Assembly: GCF_003014485.1 (NCBI RefSeq)
Contig: NZ_PYGA01000019.1
Span: forward strand, 1-64,000
Source: Murinocardiopsis flavida
Lineage (GTDB): Bacteria > Actinomycetota > Actinomycetes > Streptosporangiales > Streptosporangiaceae
Length of the DNA: 64,000 bases
Direction: 5' to 3'
Shown: piece by piece, positions 49,176-58,703 of the stretch
Position numbering within the stretch: position 1 is the stretch's first letter
How the letters are laid out: each line of letters starts with the position of its first letter
The notes under the pieces: model-generated
What the model was told of the DNA's origin: nothing
The model's input: the letters and a program-made list of their open reading frames with translations, nothing else
Database searches by the model: none
Position numbers and translations under genes: made by a program

Positions 49176-50447
49176 TCACTCCTCCGCGCACGCCTTTGCG
49201 CGGCTGCGGAGGAGGGCGCGTTCGCGTTCGTTGCCCGTCAGGGACGCCGCGCGCTCGAACTCCGCCCTTGCCTCCCCGGTGCGGCCCAGCTTTGCCAGCA
49301 GGTCGCCGCGCACGCTCGGCAGCAGGTGGTACGCCTTGAGCGTGGGTTCGTCGGTCAGCGAGTCCACGAGTTCGAGCCCCACCAACGGCCCGAACGCCAT
49401 CCCCAGCGCGACCGCCCGGTTCAGCTCAACGACCGGCGACGGCACACGCTGCACAAGCGCCGCGTACAGGGCCGCGATGCGCACCCAATCGGTGTCCTCC
49501 GGTGTGTTCGCACGCGCGTGACACGCGGCGATCGCGGCTTGCAGCGCATACGGCCCCGGCGGGCCGCCCAGCCGCTCGGCGCGCTCCAACCCGCTGAGGC
49601 CGCGCCCGATAAGCATCCGGTCCCAGCGGGCCCGGTCCTGGTCGAGGAGCAGCACCGGTTCACCGTCGGACCCCGCCCGGGCACGGGTCCGCGACGCCTG
49701 GAGTTCCATTAGCGCGACCAGGCCGTGCACCTCCGGCTCCGCCGGAACCAGCTCGGCGACGATCCGGCCGAGCCGCATCGCCTCCTCGCACAGCGCGGGC
49801 CGCATCCAGTCGTCACCGGACGTCGCCGCGTACCCCTCGTTGAACACCAGGTAGATCACTTCGAGGACGGAGGCCAGGCGTTCCTCGCGCTCGTCGCCCT
49901 GCGGCACCTCGAACGGGACGCCGGCCTCGGTGAGCGTCCGCTTGGCGCGCACGATCCGCTGGGCGATCGTGGGTTCGGCGGTGAGGTAGGCCCGCGCGAT
50001 CTCCTTCGTGGTCAGGCCGCACAGCAGACGCAGGGTGAGCGCGACCCGCGCCTCGGTGGACAGCACAGGGTGGCAGGCGGTGAACACCAGCCGCAGCAGG
50101 TCGTCCTCGATGGTGTCGTCGAGGACCGCGTCGAAATCCGCCGTGCCCTGGTTCCCGTCCTCTTCGAGGGAGCGGCCGAGCTGGGCGTACTTGTCCTCCA
50201 GGCGCCTGTTCCGCCGGAACCCGTCGATCGCGCGGCGCTTGGAGATGGCCATGAGCCAGGCGCCGGGGTTGTCGGGGATACCGGAAGCGGGCCACTGCTC
50301 CAGCGCGGCGACAAGGGCGTCCTGCGCGAGTTCCTCGGCGAGGCCGATGTCGTTCACCATGCGCGAGAGACCGGCGATGATGCGCGCCTCCTCGATGCGC
50401 CACACCGCCTCGACCGCACGGTTGGTCCCGGTGGTCTCCACAACCAC
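49176..50447 (-). CDS. ECF42-type RNA polymerase sigma factor with long C-terminal extension
   Basis: This 423-residue protein has sigma region 2 (LAEELAQDALVAALEQWPAS, NPGAWLMAISKRRAIDGFRR) and region 4 (LTLRLLCGLTTKEIARAYLT then AEPTIAQRIVRAKRTL). A C-terminal about 200-residue TPR/SnoaL-like extension follows, with EVIYLVFNEGYAATSGDDWM and VELNRAVALGMAFGPLVGLE. Those two late segments are diagnostic of the ECF42 group. These sigma factors lack a classical anti-sigma and act with DGPF/YCII-domain proteins, one of which lies upstream in the same direction (50636-51076). Confidence 0.93.
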   Translation of the reverse strand: MVVETTGTNRAVEAVWRIEEARIIAGLSRMVNDIGLAEELAQDALVAALEQWPASGIPDNPGAWLMAISKRRAIDGFRRNRRLEDKYAQLGRSLEEDGNQGTADFDAVLDDTIEDDLLRLVFTACHPVLSTEARVALTLRLLCGLTTKEIARAYLTAEPTIAQRIVRAKRTLTEAGVPFEVPQGDEREERLASVLEVIYLVFNEGYAATSGDDWMRPALCEEAMRLGRIVAELVPAEPEVHGLVALMELQASRTRARAGSDGEPVLLLDQDRARWDRMLIGRGLSGLERAERLGGPPGPYALQAAIAACHARANTPEDTDWVRIAALYAALVQRVPSPVVELNRAVALGMAFGPLVGLELVDSLTDEPTLKAYHLLPSVRGDLLAKLGRTGEARAEFERAASLTGNERERALLRSRAKACAEE

Positions 50448-50635
50448 CCATCACAGCAGCGCAGCCCGCTCTCGTCCATCCCCGCACCGCCGGCGTTCCG
50501 GTGGGGTGTGTGGACGAGCGTGGTCCGCCGTAGCCCGCTGATCTCGACAAAGCTGTTCTCTCACCTGGGGGTGGGGTTTCGCCCCGTCCGAAACAACCGA
50601 GGGAACCGCTTCGTCAAGACCAGCGGTGCGCGCGG

Positions 50636-51076
50636 CTACCGTCCCGCGTTCTTGCGCTCCAGGTCCGCCCGCATGGCGTTTTGGCGGGCCGCCTCCTCCG
50701 GCGAAAGAGTCTCCTCCGGGAAGTCGGTGGTCTCGAAGACCTGGCGGATCTCGATCACGCCGCCCGGGCCCTGCTGCGGAGCGGGGCACCGGGAGGCCCA
50801 CGCCACCGCCTCCTCCTTCGACTTCACCTGGATCAGCCAGAACCCGGCGACCAGCTCCTTGGACTCGGTGAAGGGGCCGTCGGTGACGCTGGGCTTTCCA
50901 CCATCGAACGAGACGCGCGCCCCCGCGGAACTGGGGTGCAGGCCCTCACCGGCCAGCATGACCCCGGCCTTCACCATCTCCTCGTTGTACCGGCCCATCG
51001 CCTCGATCTCTTCCTTGGTGGGCATGACGCCCGCCTCGGAGTCCTCGTTCGACTTGATGATCATCATGAACCGCAT
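50636..51076 (-). CDS. YCII/DGPF-domain protein
   Basis: This 146-residue protein begins MRFMMIIKSNEDSEAGVMPT, and the motif VTDGPFTESKELVAGFWLIQ gives it the DGPF name. A helical tail follows. Genes of this family accompany ECF42 sigma factors, and the protein is thought to be part of their regulon or to modulate them; its biochemistry is unclear. ATG 51076 has GGAG eight bases upstream; in-frame starts at 51082 and 51085 are possible. The sigma factor follows after 188 bp. Confidence 0.9.
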   Translation of the reverse strand: MRFMMIIKSNEDSEAGVMPTKEEIEAMGRYNEEMVKAGVMLAGEGLHPSSAGARVSFDGGKPSVTDGPFTESKELVAGFWLIQVKSKEEAVAWASRCPAPQQGPGGVIEIRQVFETTDFPEETLSPEEAARQNAMRADLERKNAGR

Positions 51077-51287
51077 TGCCATCACTCCATCGGTGAACCG
51101 AGTGCCTGATCGGCCGGTTCCGCCCGGCCTTTGCTGACGCGTCGAACGGGGCGGGGCCGGATCGACACGGGAGCGCGATTCTCTTCCGAATTTTTCTGGT
51201 TCCCATTATCGGTGCAGGTCACGCGGTATGTAAGGGGGTTCGGTCCCTGCCAAGGGTGGAATCGGCAAAAGCGGGTCAGCGGGCGGA

Positions 51288-51809
51288 TCAGCGGGTGTCC
51301 CAGCCGGCGTCCGCCATGATCCGGGCGACGGTCTCGGCTTCGGTCGCGTCCGCCGCGATGACCTGCTCGCGCTCGCCGGGCAGCAGGTCGCCGGGGCGGT
51401 ACCACTCGCGCATCTGCTCCTCGTCCACCTCGGCCGCCAGCGGGCGACCCGCATGGCGCCGCAGGGTCTCATCGAATCGCAGGTCGAAGTAGTAGCAGCG
51501 GCTGAGGCCCCGGTGGTCGTCGCACAACCGCTCCAGCATCGGGGCGTAGCGCTCGGCGTGCATGATGCCCTCGACCACCACGTGGTAGCTGCTGTCGAGC
51601 GCATAGCGCGCGACGTGGTCGATCAGCCCGATGTTCACTCCGCCGGGCACGTCCTTCTCCCGCAGGACCGTCCGCCTGATGTTGTCCTGCGCCACTACCG
51701 CGAGCCCGTACCCGTACCGCCCCCGAACGGCCTGGGCGACGGTGCTCTTGCCCGACGCGGAATTGCCCCGCAGCACGATGAGGCGCGTTTCCTCTGACCC
51801 GGTCGGCAT
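51288..51809 (-). CDS. Zeta-toxin-like P-loop kinase
   Basis: This 173-residue P-loop kinase has Walker A GNSASGKST (residues 15-23) and VVAQDNIRRTVLREKD in the position of the catalytic Asp-Arg pair of zeta/AAA_33 kinases. YHVVVEGIMHAERY follows, then a YYFDLRFDETLRRHAGRPLA lid segment. It resembles chloramphenicol-phosphotransferase/AAA_33 kinases more than true zeta toxins, as no antitoxin lies beside it. The acceptor is unknown. It is the last accessory gene before nadK. Confidence 0.8.
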   Translation of the reverse strand: MPTGSEETRLIVLRGNSASGKSTVAQAVRGRYGYGLAVVAQDNIRRTVLREKDVPGGVNIGLIDHVARYALDSSYHVVVEGIMHAERYAPMLERLCDDHRGLSRCYYFDLRFDETLRRHAGRPLAAEVDEEQMREWYRPGDLLPGEREQVIAADATEAETVARIMADAGWDTR

Positions 51810-51926
51810 CGGTCCAGACTAGGGACCGGCGGTCCCAGGCGCCGCCCGTCTGGGCAACCGGGCAGCCGGGCAGTCGGGTGGCCCCAGGCTCCGTCAGTCC
51901 GGTCGATTCGGGTGGGCGGTCGGTGG

Positions 51927-51942
51927 GCGAACATGTATTCGC
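51927..51942. promoter_or_regulatory. LexA-box-like sequence upstream of nadK-recN
   Basis: GCGAAC, ATGT, ATTCGC approximates TCGAAC-N4-GTTCGA with three mismatches but keeps outer GCGAA/TTCGC symmetry. A -10-like TATCGT follows at 51943. recN is commonly an SOS gene, which makes the site plausible, yet it is weaker than the uvrA box. Confidence 0.35.
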
Positions 51943-52083
51943 TATCGTCGCGTTGTCCTCGGAGCCGGTGCCGCGCCACGGGTCCGGGGGATAACGTCAG
52001 TGGGGACGGTCGGCGGCCGGGCGCACTGACGGCGGACGTGCCCGGCACGGCGGTGACACCGCGAACGAGGAGGATGCTCCACG

Positions 52084-53061
52084 ATGACCAGGCATGGCGA
52101 CCCCCACGGCGCCGCTGCTGCGGCCCGCCTCGGCCGCAGCGTGCTGCTCATCGCGCACACCGGGCGCCCGGCCGCGCTGCGCAGCGCGCAACTGGTGCAC
52201 CGCAGCCTCACGGACGCCGGAGTGACGGTGCGGCTGCTGGAGTCGGAGGCCGACGAGCTGAAGAGCGCAGGGTACGAGCTCGACCCCGTCGAGGTGGTGC
52301 CGGCCGACGCCCGCGCCGCGGCAGGGGTCGAGCTGGTCATGGTGCTCGGCGGCGACGGAACCCTGCTGCGCACCGCCGAACTGGTCCGCTCCGCCGGCGC
52401 CCCGCTGCTCGGGGTGAACCTCGGCCACGTGGGTTTCCTCGCCGAAGCCGAACGCGAGGACCTCAACGAGACGGTGCGGGCCGTGGTCGACCGCGAGTAC
52501 GTGGTCGAGGAGCGCATGACGCTCGACGTCGCCGTCTACAACGGCGGCAGGTGCGGCCCCGAGCCGCCCGTGCGCACGTGGGCGCTGAACGAGGCCACGG
52601 TCGAGAAGGCCACCGCGCGGCGGATGCTGGAGATCGTCCTGGAGATCGACGACCGCCCGCTGTCGCGGTGGGGCTGCGACGGCGTGGTCTGCGCTACCCC
52701 CACCGGGTCGACCGCGCACGCCTTCTCCGCGGGCGGCCCCATCGTGTGGCCCGAGGTGGAGGCGCTGCTGGTGGTCCCCATCAGTGCCCACGCCCTTTTC
52801 GCGCGCCCGATCGTGGTGTCCACCGACGCCACCATCGCGCTGGAGGTCCTGCCCGACACGACCGATGGCGTGCTCTGGTGCGATGGACGCCGTATGGTCG
52901 AATTGCCGGCAGGTGCGCGAATTGAGGTTTCGCGTGGTGATATGCCGGTGCGGCTGGCCCGCTTGCAGCGGGCCCCGTTCACCGACCGCCTGGTCGCGAA
53001 GTTCGGCCTGCCCGTCGCCGGATGGCGGGGCCGCGCCGAGGCCGACCCTGAGGACGGGTGA
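52084..53061 (+). CDS. nadK: NAD kinase
   Basis: This 325-residue enzyme phosphorylates NAD at the 2' hydroxyl to make NADP. Visible features: GGDGT at residues 89-93 (nucleotide binding and catalytic Asp), GVNLGHVGFLAEAE, LNEATVEKA (NE motif) and DGVVCATPTGSTAHAFSAGG. The length is normal for actinobacteria. Upstream, the expected neighbour tlyA has been pushed 30 kb away; downstream, recN starts after 98 bp in the same direction, preserving the nadK-recN order. Confidence 0.96.
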   Translation: MTRHGDPHGAAAAARLGRSVLLIAHTGRPAALRSAQLVHRSLTDAGVTVRLLESEADELKSAGYELDPVEVVPADARAAAGVELVMVLGGDGTLLRTAELVRSAGAPLLGVNLGHVGFLAEAEREDLNETVRAVVDREYVVEERMTLDVAVYNGGRCGPEPPVRTWALNEATVEKATARRMLEIVLEIDDRPLSRWGCDGVVCATPTGSTAHAFSAGGPIVWPEVEALLVVPISAHALFARPIVVSTDATIALEVLPDTTDGVLWCDGRRMVELPAGARIEVSRGDMPVRLARLQRAPFTDRLVAKFGLPVAGWRGRAEADPEDG

Positions 53062-53159
53062 GCCGCACCTCCGGCAGGGCGCGGGGGCCGGACGGTCCGG
53101 CGAGACGACAACGAGGCGTGCAGGCGCGGCGCCAACGTGGCGAAGCAGGAGAGGGTTCG

Positions 53160-54866
53160 GTGCTGGAAGAAGTCCGTATCCAGGGGCTCGGCGTCATCGA
53201 TGACGCCGTGCTGGAACTGTCCCCGGGATTCACCGTTGTCACGGGTGAGACCGGTGCCGGCAAGACCATGGTCGTCACGGGGCTCGGCCTGCTCTTCGGG
53301 GGGCGCGCCGACCCGCAGCGGGTCCGCCCCGGGGCCGAGCGCGCGGTGGTCGAGGGCCGCCTCACCGTCCCCCGCGAGGGCAAGGTCGCCGAGCGGGTCG
53401 CCGAAGCAGGCGGCGAACTGGACGAGGACGTCCTCATCCTCACCCGCAGCGTCTCCGCCGAGGGCAGGTCCAAGGCGACGCTGGGCGGCCGGTCCGCGCC
53501 GGTGAGCGTCCTCGCCTACCTCGCCGACGACCTGGTCGCCGTCCACGGGCAGTCCGACCAGCAGCGGCTGCTGCGCCCGGAGCGGCAGCGGGCCGCGCTC
53601 GACCGCTACGCGGGGGAGGCGCTGACCAAGGCGTTCAACACCTACAGCGCGGCCTACCGGCGGCACCGCGAGGTCGCCGCCGAGCTGGCCGAGATCACCA
53701 CCCGGGCGCGCGAACGCGCTCAGGAGGCCGACATGCTGCGGTTCGGCATGGAGGAGATCAACGCGGCCGAGCCGCTTGCGGGGGAGGACACCGACCTCCT
53801 CGCAGAGGAGACCAAGCTCGCGCACGCCGATTCCCTGCGCGTCGCCGCCACCACCGCCCACGAGGCGCTGACCGGCGACCCCGCGGCCGACATGCAGGCC
53901 GACGTGGTCGGCCTGCTCGCCGCCGCGCGCGGGGCGCTCACCGGCGTCCGCGAGCACGACCCCGCGCTCGCCGTGGTGGCCGACCGGCTCGACGAGGTGT
54001 CCTACTCCCTCGCCGACGCGGCGGCCGAACTCGCCTCCTACGGCGAGTCGGTCGAGGCCGACCCCGCCCGGCTGGCCGTGGTCCAGGAACGGCGGGCGCT
54101 CCTCACCCAGCTCGCCCGCAAGTACGGCGAATCCGTCGACGACGTGCTCGCCTGGGCCGAGGACGCCGCAAAGCGCCTCATCGAACTCGACGGCGACGAC
54201 GAGCGGATCGACGCGCTGACCGACGAGGAGGAGCAGCTCCGGGCGGCCCTCACCGAGTCGGCCGACGCCCTCACCGCCATCCGCAACGACGCGGCCGAGA
54301 CCTTCGGCACCGCCGTCACCGAGGAGCTGACCGCGCTGGCGATGCCGCACGCGCGGGTCAGCGTCCGGGTGACCACCGGCGAGGACTTCGGCCCGCACGG
54401 GCGCGACGACATCGAGCTGCTGCTCGCCGCGCACCCCAGCGCCCCGCCGCTGGCCCTGAACAAGGGGGCGTCGGGCGGTGAGCTGTCGCGGGTGATGCTC
54501 GCCATCGAGGTCGTCTTCGCGGGGGCCGACCCCGTGCCGACCTTCGTTTTCGACGAGGTCGACGCGGGGGTGGGCGGCAAGGCCGCCGTGGAGATCGGCC
54601 GCCGCCTGGCGCGGCTGGCGCGGCGCGCCCAGGTCGTGGTGGTCACGCACCTGCCGCAGGTCGCCGCGTTCGCCGACGCGCACCTGCTCGTGGAGAAGTC
54701 CAGCGACGGCATCGTCACCGAGAGCGGGGTGATCCGCCTGGACCAGGACGGCAGGGTCCGTGAGCTGTCGCGGATGCTCGCCGGGCTGGAGGACTCCGAA
54801 CTGGGCCGGGCCCACGCGGAGGAACTCCTCACCATCGCCTCCGCCGAACACGCCCACGAGGGCTGA
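53160..54866 (+). CDS. recN: DNA repair protein RecN
   Basis: This 568-residue SMC-like ATPase acts in double-strand-break repair. Walker A GETGAGKT is at residues 29-36. Coiled-coil arms are interrupted in the middle, the ABC signature is NKGASGGELSRVMLAIE, and Walker B is PTFVFDEVDAGVGG. The D-loop/H region ends in VVVVTHLPQVAAFAD. GTG 53160 with AGGAGAGG upstream is chosen, because a longer frame overlaps nadK with non-homologous residues. Complete and probably functional. Confidence 0.96.
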   Translation: MLEEVRIQGLGVIDDAVLELSPGFTVVTGETGAGKTMVVTGLGLLFGGRADPQRVRPGAERAVVEGRLTVPREGKVAERVAEAGGELDEDVLILTRSVSAEGRSKATLGGRSAPVSVLAYLADDLVAVHGQSDQQRLLRPERQRAALDRYAGEALTKAFNTYSAAYRRHREVAAELAEITTRARERAQEADMLRFGMEEINAAEPLAGEDTDLLAEETKLAHADSLRVAATTAHEALTGDPAADMQADVVGLLAAARGALTGVREHDPALAVVADRLDEVSYSLADAAAELASYGESVEADPARLAVVQERRALLTQLARKYGESVDDVLAWAEDAAKRLIELDGDDERIDALTDEEEQLRAALTESADALTAIRNDAAETFGTAVTEELTALAMPHARVSVRVTTGEDFGPHGRDDIELLLAAHPSAPPLALNKGASGGELSRVMLAIEVVFAGADPVPTFVFDEVDAGVGGKAAVEIGRRLARLARRAQVVVVTHLPQVAAFADAHLLVEKSSDGIVTESGVIRLDQDGRVRELSRMLAGLEDSELGRAHAEELLTIASAEHAHEG

Positions 54867-55134
54867 CAGCGCGGGCCCGCCCGCCGACCCCCGGGCGGTC
54901 GGGTCGTTGCCGCCTCCTGCGGTCGCCCCGGCACCTCCGGCGACGGCTCACACGGGGCATGCGCCACCTCTGCCGATTCGAGGCGGGGGCGCCACTGCTC
55001 TCGGCCGCGCTTTCCGTCGAGGACGATGACGATCCGTCGCGGCGGGCGATCCGGGCGGATTCCCTCTGAGGGGGGAGGGTGGTCCATCCGCAGCGTGATT
55101 CGCTGCGGGGATCCGGAACGCGAGAGTCGGTGGC

Positions 55135-56223
55135 ATGGACACCGACACGCGACAACCGAACACCGCCGGCACGGGCGCGCGCCCCGACGCCCCGGCGCCC
55201 GCCTGGGCGCGCCTCGCGGCACCGCTCGCGGCGTGCTGGGCTGCGATCTACGGCGCGGTGCGCCTGTACTGGGCGGCGACCGGCCTGCCGGATTTTCCGC
55301 CGATCGGCTCCGACCTGGTGTTCTTCGAGGGCGCGGGCGGCGTGGTGCTGTGCGGGTGCGCCGTGCTCATCGCCGGCGTTCTCAGCGCGCCGCGGCTGCC
55401 CCGCCGGGCGACCAGGGTGCTCATCCTCGCCGGTGTACCGATCGCGGCGACGCTGGTCGCGATGTGCGCGCTGCTGATGCTCGACATCGCGGGGCTCCTG
55501 TTCGGGCTGGGTGTCTCCACGGCCCTCCTCCCGATGGGCAGCCGGTTGGGCTGCCTCGCCGTCGCGCTGCTGCTCACAGCGGCCCTGGTCGCGGCGCACC
55601 GTCGGATCCGTCCTGTGTGCGCGTACTGCGGCCGGGCGCCGCACGCGGCGGAACCCGAACCCGGTGCCGTCCCCCGGTGGGCGTTCGCCGCCGCCTACCT
55701 CGCCGCCGCGAGTTTCGCGCTGCGCATCGCGGCGGAGGTCGCGGCGGTGTCCGGCGGGGCGCAGGGCCCTCTCACGGCGGGTGCGGGCGGCGACCTCGCG
55801 ACCCTGGCGGCAGGGTCCGCGTTCCTCGCCGGGGCGGTGATGGCGGGGACGGTGCTGCCCCTCGCGCAGGTGCACCGCTGGGGCCGGGTGTGGCCGCGGT
55901 GGGTGCTCCCGCTGGCGGGGCGCGCGGTGCCGCGGTGGCTGGTCCTCGGACCGGGACTGGTGATCGGGATCGGGCTGGTCAGCTACTTCGGCTACGCGCA
56001 GGTCGAGATGGTGGCGGCCGCGATCACGGGAACCGGTGGGTTCGCGTCCTTCGGCGGCTACGGCACCGCGTTCTTCTGGACCGCGGTCCCCGCGTACCTG
56101 ATGTGGGGCGCAGGGCTGAGCGTCGCGGCGGCGTCCTACGGGATCCGCACCCGCCCGCGGTGCGGCCACTGCGGGCGCGGTAAGCGCGGTATGCCCGAAT
56201 CGACCGGTGATCACTCAGAGTGA
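55135..56223 (+). CDS. Hypothetical polytopic membrane protein with CxxC pairs
   Basis: This 362-residue protein has about eight hydrophobic segments. A CAYCGR pair lies in a cytoplasmic or extracytoplasmic loop at about residue 163, and a CGHCGR pair near the C-terminus, a recurring arrangement that could form two halves of a zinc site. No recognised domain. ATG 55135 is the start. It lies 268 bp after recN and 60 bp before steA, a position normally without such a gene, so it is likely an insertion into the conserved cluster. Confidence 0.7.
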   Translation: MDTDTRQPNTAGTGARPDAPAPAWARLAAPLAACWAAIYGAVRLYWAATGLPDFPPIGSDLVFFEGAGGVVLCGCAVLIAGVLSAPRLPRRATRVLILAGVPIAATLVAMCALLMLDIAGLLFGLGVSTALLPMGSRLGCLAVALLLTAALVAAHRRIRPVCAYCGRAPHAAEPEPGAVPRWAFAAAYLAAASFALRIAAEVAAVSGGAQGPLTAGAGGDLATLAAGSAFLAGAVMAGTVLPLAQVHRWGRVWPRWVLPLAGRAVPRWLVLGPGLVIGIGLVSYFGYAQVEMVAAAITGTGGFASFGGYGTAFFWTAVPAYLMWGAGLSVAAASYGIRTRPRCGHCGRGKRGMPESTGDHSE

Positions 56224-56283
56224 ACACGCCGATATGTTCGGTGATGCGCCGATCGCGCACGGTGCGCTGGCAGGATGCGCGGT

Positions 56284-57480
56284 ATGAAGGTCGCAACCGC
56301 GCTACGAGCACGAATGCCCAGGCTGCGCCGCTCGAAAGAGGGCGGACCGCCCGGCGTGACCGCGCACGTCCGCGTCGACCGGCGCGGCCGGATCCACCCG
56401 CACCGGCTGCGGTCCGGCGACATCGCGGTCATCGACCGCCTGGACATCGACCTGCCGACCGCCGAGGTACTGCTGGACCGCGGCGTCGCCGCGGTCGTGA
56501 ACGCCTCGGCGAGCATCAGCGGGCGCCACCCCACCCTCGGGGCGCAGCGCATCGTCGCGGCCGGAATCCCCCTCGTGGACGAGGTGGGGCCCGAAGTGTT
56601 CGCCCTGGTACGGGACGGTGAACGGCTGCGACTGCACGGCGGGGCCCTGTACCGCGACGAGGGGATCGTCTCCACCGGTGTCCAGCAGGACGCCGGCCGG
56701 GTCGCCGCGGCCCTCGCCGCGGCGCGCGACCGGCTGCCCGCGCAGCTGGCGGCATACGCCGCCGAAAGCGCCGACTACCTGCGCCGGGAGCACGGGCTGC
56801 TGCTGGACGGCGTCGGCCTGCCCGCCGTCGAGACCGCGATGGAGGGCCGGCCGGTCCTCGTCGTCGTACGCGGGCCCCGCCACCGCGACGACCTCGCCGC
56901 GCTGCGCGCCTACCTGCGCGACCAGCGCCCCGTCCTCGTGGGCGTCGACGGCGGCGCCGACACGCTCCGCGACGCCGGTTACCGCCCCGACCTCGTCGTC
57001 GGCGACCTCGGCCAGGTCTCCGACGACGCGCTCACCGACGGCGCGGAGCTGGTCGTGCGCGCCGACCGCGACAGCAGGCCGCGCGGCCTCCTGAGGGCCC
57101 GCGCACTCGGGCGCGACGCCGTGGTCTTCGCCACCAGCGGGAGCGGGGCGGACGCCGCGCTGCTGCTCGCCGACGCCGCGGGCGCGTCGCTCGTCGTCGT
57201 CGCCGGTGCGCACACGCGCCTGGAGGACCTGTTCGACAAGGGCCGCACCGCTGCGGCGGGCAGCCACCTGACCCGGCTCGGGCTCGGCACGACCGTGGTC
57301 GACGCGCGGTCCGTCGCCCTGCTGTACCGGCGCCGCATCTCCCCGTGGACCCTGCTCGCGCCGGTCGCGGCGGCCCTGGCCGTGATCGCGGTCGCCCTCG
57401 CTGTGACGCCGCAGGGCGGGGTGCCCATGGACCTGCTCGCGGAGCGGCTGGCCGCCGCCCGGTCGTGGCTGAGCGGATGA
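56284..57480 (+). CDS. steA: Cytokinetic ring protein SteA
   Basis: This 398-residue protein has an N-terminal domain with GVTAHVRVDRRGRIHPHRLR, then GDIAVIDRLDIDLPTAEVLL and VAAVVNASASISGRHPTLGA. A thiamine-pyrophosphokinase-like middle follows (LVGVDGGADTLRDAGYRPDL, VVGDLGQVSD), then a C-terminal transmembrane helix (WTLLAPVAAALAVIAVALAV). In Corynebacterium SteA localises to the division septum with SteB. ATG 56284 is used; an in-frame ATG at 56275 is possible. Its stop overlaps the start of steB by 4 bp. Confidence 0.93.
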   Translation: MKVATALRARMPRLRRSKEGGPPGVTAHVRVDRRGRIHPHRLRSGDIAVIDRLDIDLPTAEVLLDRGVAAVVNASASISGRHPTLGAQRIVAAGIPLVDEVGPEVFALVRDGERLRLHGGALYRDEGIVSTGVQQDAGRVAAALAAARDRLPAQLAAYAAESADYLRREHGLLLDGVGLPAVETAMEGRPVLVVVRGPRHRDDLAALRAYLRDQRPVLVGVDGGADTLRDAGYRPDLVVGDLGQVSDDALTDGAELVVRADRDSRPRGLLRARALGRDAVVFATSGSGADAALLLADAAGASLVVVAGAHTRLEDLFDKGRTAAAGSHLTRLGLGTTVVDARSVALLYRRRISPWTLLAPVAAALAVIAVALAVTPQGGVPMDLLAERLAAARSWLSG

Positions 57481-58703
57481 GGCGCATGGTCGACTTCCGC
57501 TATCACCTGGTGTCCATCGTCGCCGTGTTCCTCGCCCTGGCGGTGGGGGTGGCGCTGGGCGCCACGGTCCTCGGGACCCCGCTGCTGCACACGCTGCGCG
57601 CGGAGGACACCCCGGTACCGGCGGAGCCGGCGGCGGCCGACCGGGACGGCGACCTCGCCCGGCGCCTGCACAAGGGCGGTGAAGGGGTCGTCGACGCCTA
57701 CGCGGCGGAGATGCTCGCCGGCCGGCTCGACGGCGCCAAGGTCGTCGTCGTGGAGGCGCCCAACGCGGACCCGGCCCAGCGCAAGGACGCGACAGCACGG
57801 ATCGAGCAGGCCGGGGGGACGGTCGCCGGGCGGCTGCTGCTCGCCGGGAAGTTCACCGACCCCGAGGAGGCGTCGTTCGTCGGCGGGCTCGCCGACCGCG
57901 TCGCCCCCGAGGACTCGCGTGCCGAGGGCGGCCCGTACGAGAAGGCGGGGACCCAGCTCGCGAAGGCGCTCCTGGTTCCGGCGCCCGACAGCGCCGAAGC
58001 CGAGGAGGAGTCGGCCGCGCCCGGGAGCAAGGGCGCGGAGTCCGAGGGTTCCGCGCGTGCGTCGGGCGACGGGGGAGCGGCCGAAGGGCCGCGCGCGGAC
58101 GAGGGAGACGAGGGAGCGGAGACCGGATCGTCCGCGCAGGAGCCCGATGGCGGCGACGGGGCCGCGGAACCGAGCGCGGAAGCGGGTGCGGAGTCCGGGG
58201 CGTCCCCGGGGGCGCCGGCGCCGCTCCCGGAGGTGGCGCCGCGGCCCGGCGCCCCGGCCGGCGGGTCCGGCGCCGCCGCCGTCCTCGCCGCCTACTCCGA
58301 CGCCGGGCTGGTGACGGGCCGCGCGCCGGAGGGCAAGGCCGACGTCGCCCTCGTCATCGGACCGGCCGATCCGCTCCCGACAGCTGACGGCAACGCCTCG
58401 GTCCTGGCGCTGACCCGGGCCATGAGCACGCGGTCGGGCGGCGCGGTGCTGGCGGGTGACACCGCCTCGGCCGGGCCGGGCGGCCTGGTCGCGCAGGCGC
58501 GCGCGGGGGAGACCGGGTTCTCCACCGTGGACACCCTGGGCACCGTCTCGGGCGGGGTGGTGGGCGTCCTCGCGCTCGCCGACGCGCTGGAGCGGCGCAG
58601 CGGCCACTACGGGGTGGCCGACGGCGCCACCCGCCCGCTGCCGGACCCGGTGCCGGGTCCGCGCGACACCGAGGGGGACGAGGTGCGCCCCGAGCCCGAC
58701 TGA
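57477..58703 (+). CDS. steB: SteB/MctB-like copper transporter family protein
   Basis: This 408-residue protein begins with a single membrane helix (RYHLVSIVAVFLALAVGVAL then GATVLG), typical of MctB/SteB, and the last about 140 residues carry the family's alpha/beta region. Between them, residues about 170-263 are a Glu/Gly/Ala-rich low-complexity insert not expected in the family, which is usually near 310 residues. MctB affects copper export in mycobacteria, while SteB partners SteA in corynebacteria. It is coupled to steA by ATGA overlap. Confidence 0.88.
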   Translation: MRRMVDFRYHLVSIVAVFLALAVGVALGATVLGTPLLHTLRAEDTPVPAEPAAADRDGDLARRLHKGGEGVVDAYAAEMLAGRLDGAKVVVVEAPNADPAQRKDATARIEQAGGTVAGRLLLAGKFTDPEEASFVGGLADRVAPEDSRAEGGPYEKAGTQLAKALLVPAPDSAEAEEESAAPGSKGAESEGSARASGDGGAAEGPRADEGDEGAETGSSAQEPDGGDGAAEPSAEAGAESGASPGAPAPLPEVAPRPGAPAGGSGAAAVLAAYSDAGLVTGRAPEGKADVALVIGPADPLPTADGNASVLALTRAMSTRSGGAVLAGDTASAGPGGLVAQARAGETGFSTVDTLGTVSGGVVGVLALADALERRSGHYGVADGATRPLPDPVPGPRDTEGDEVRPEPD

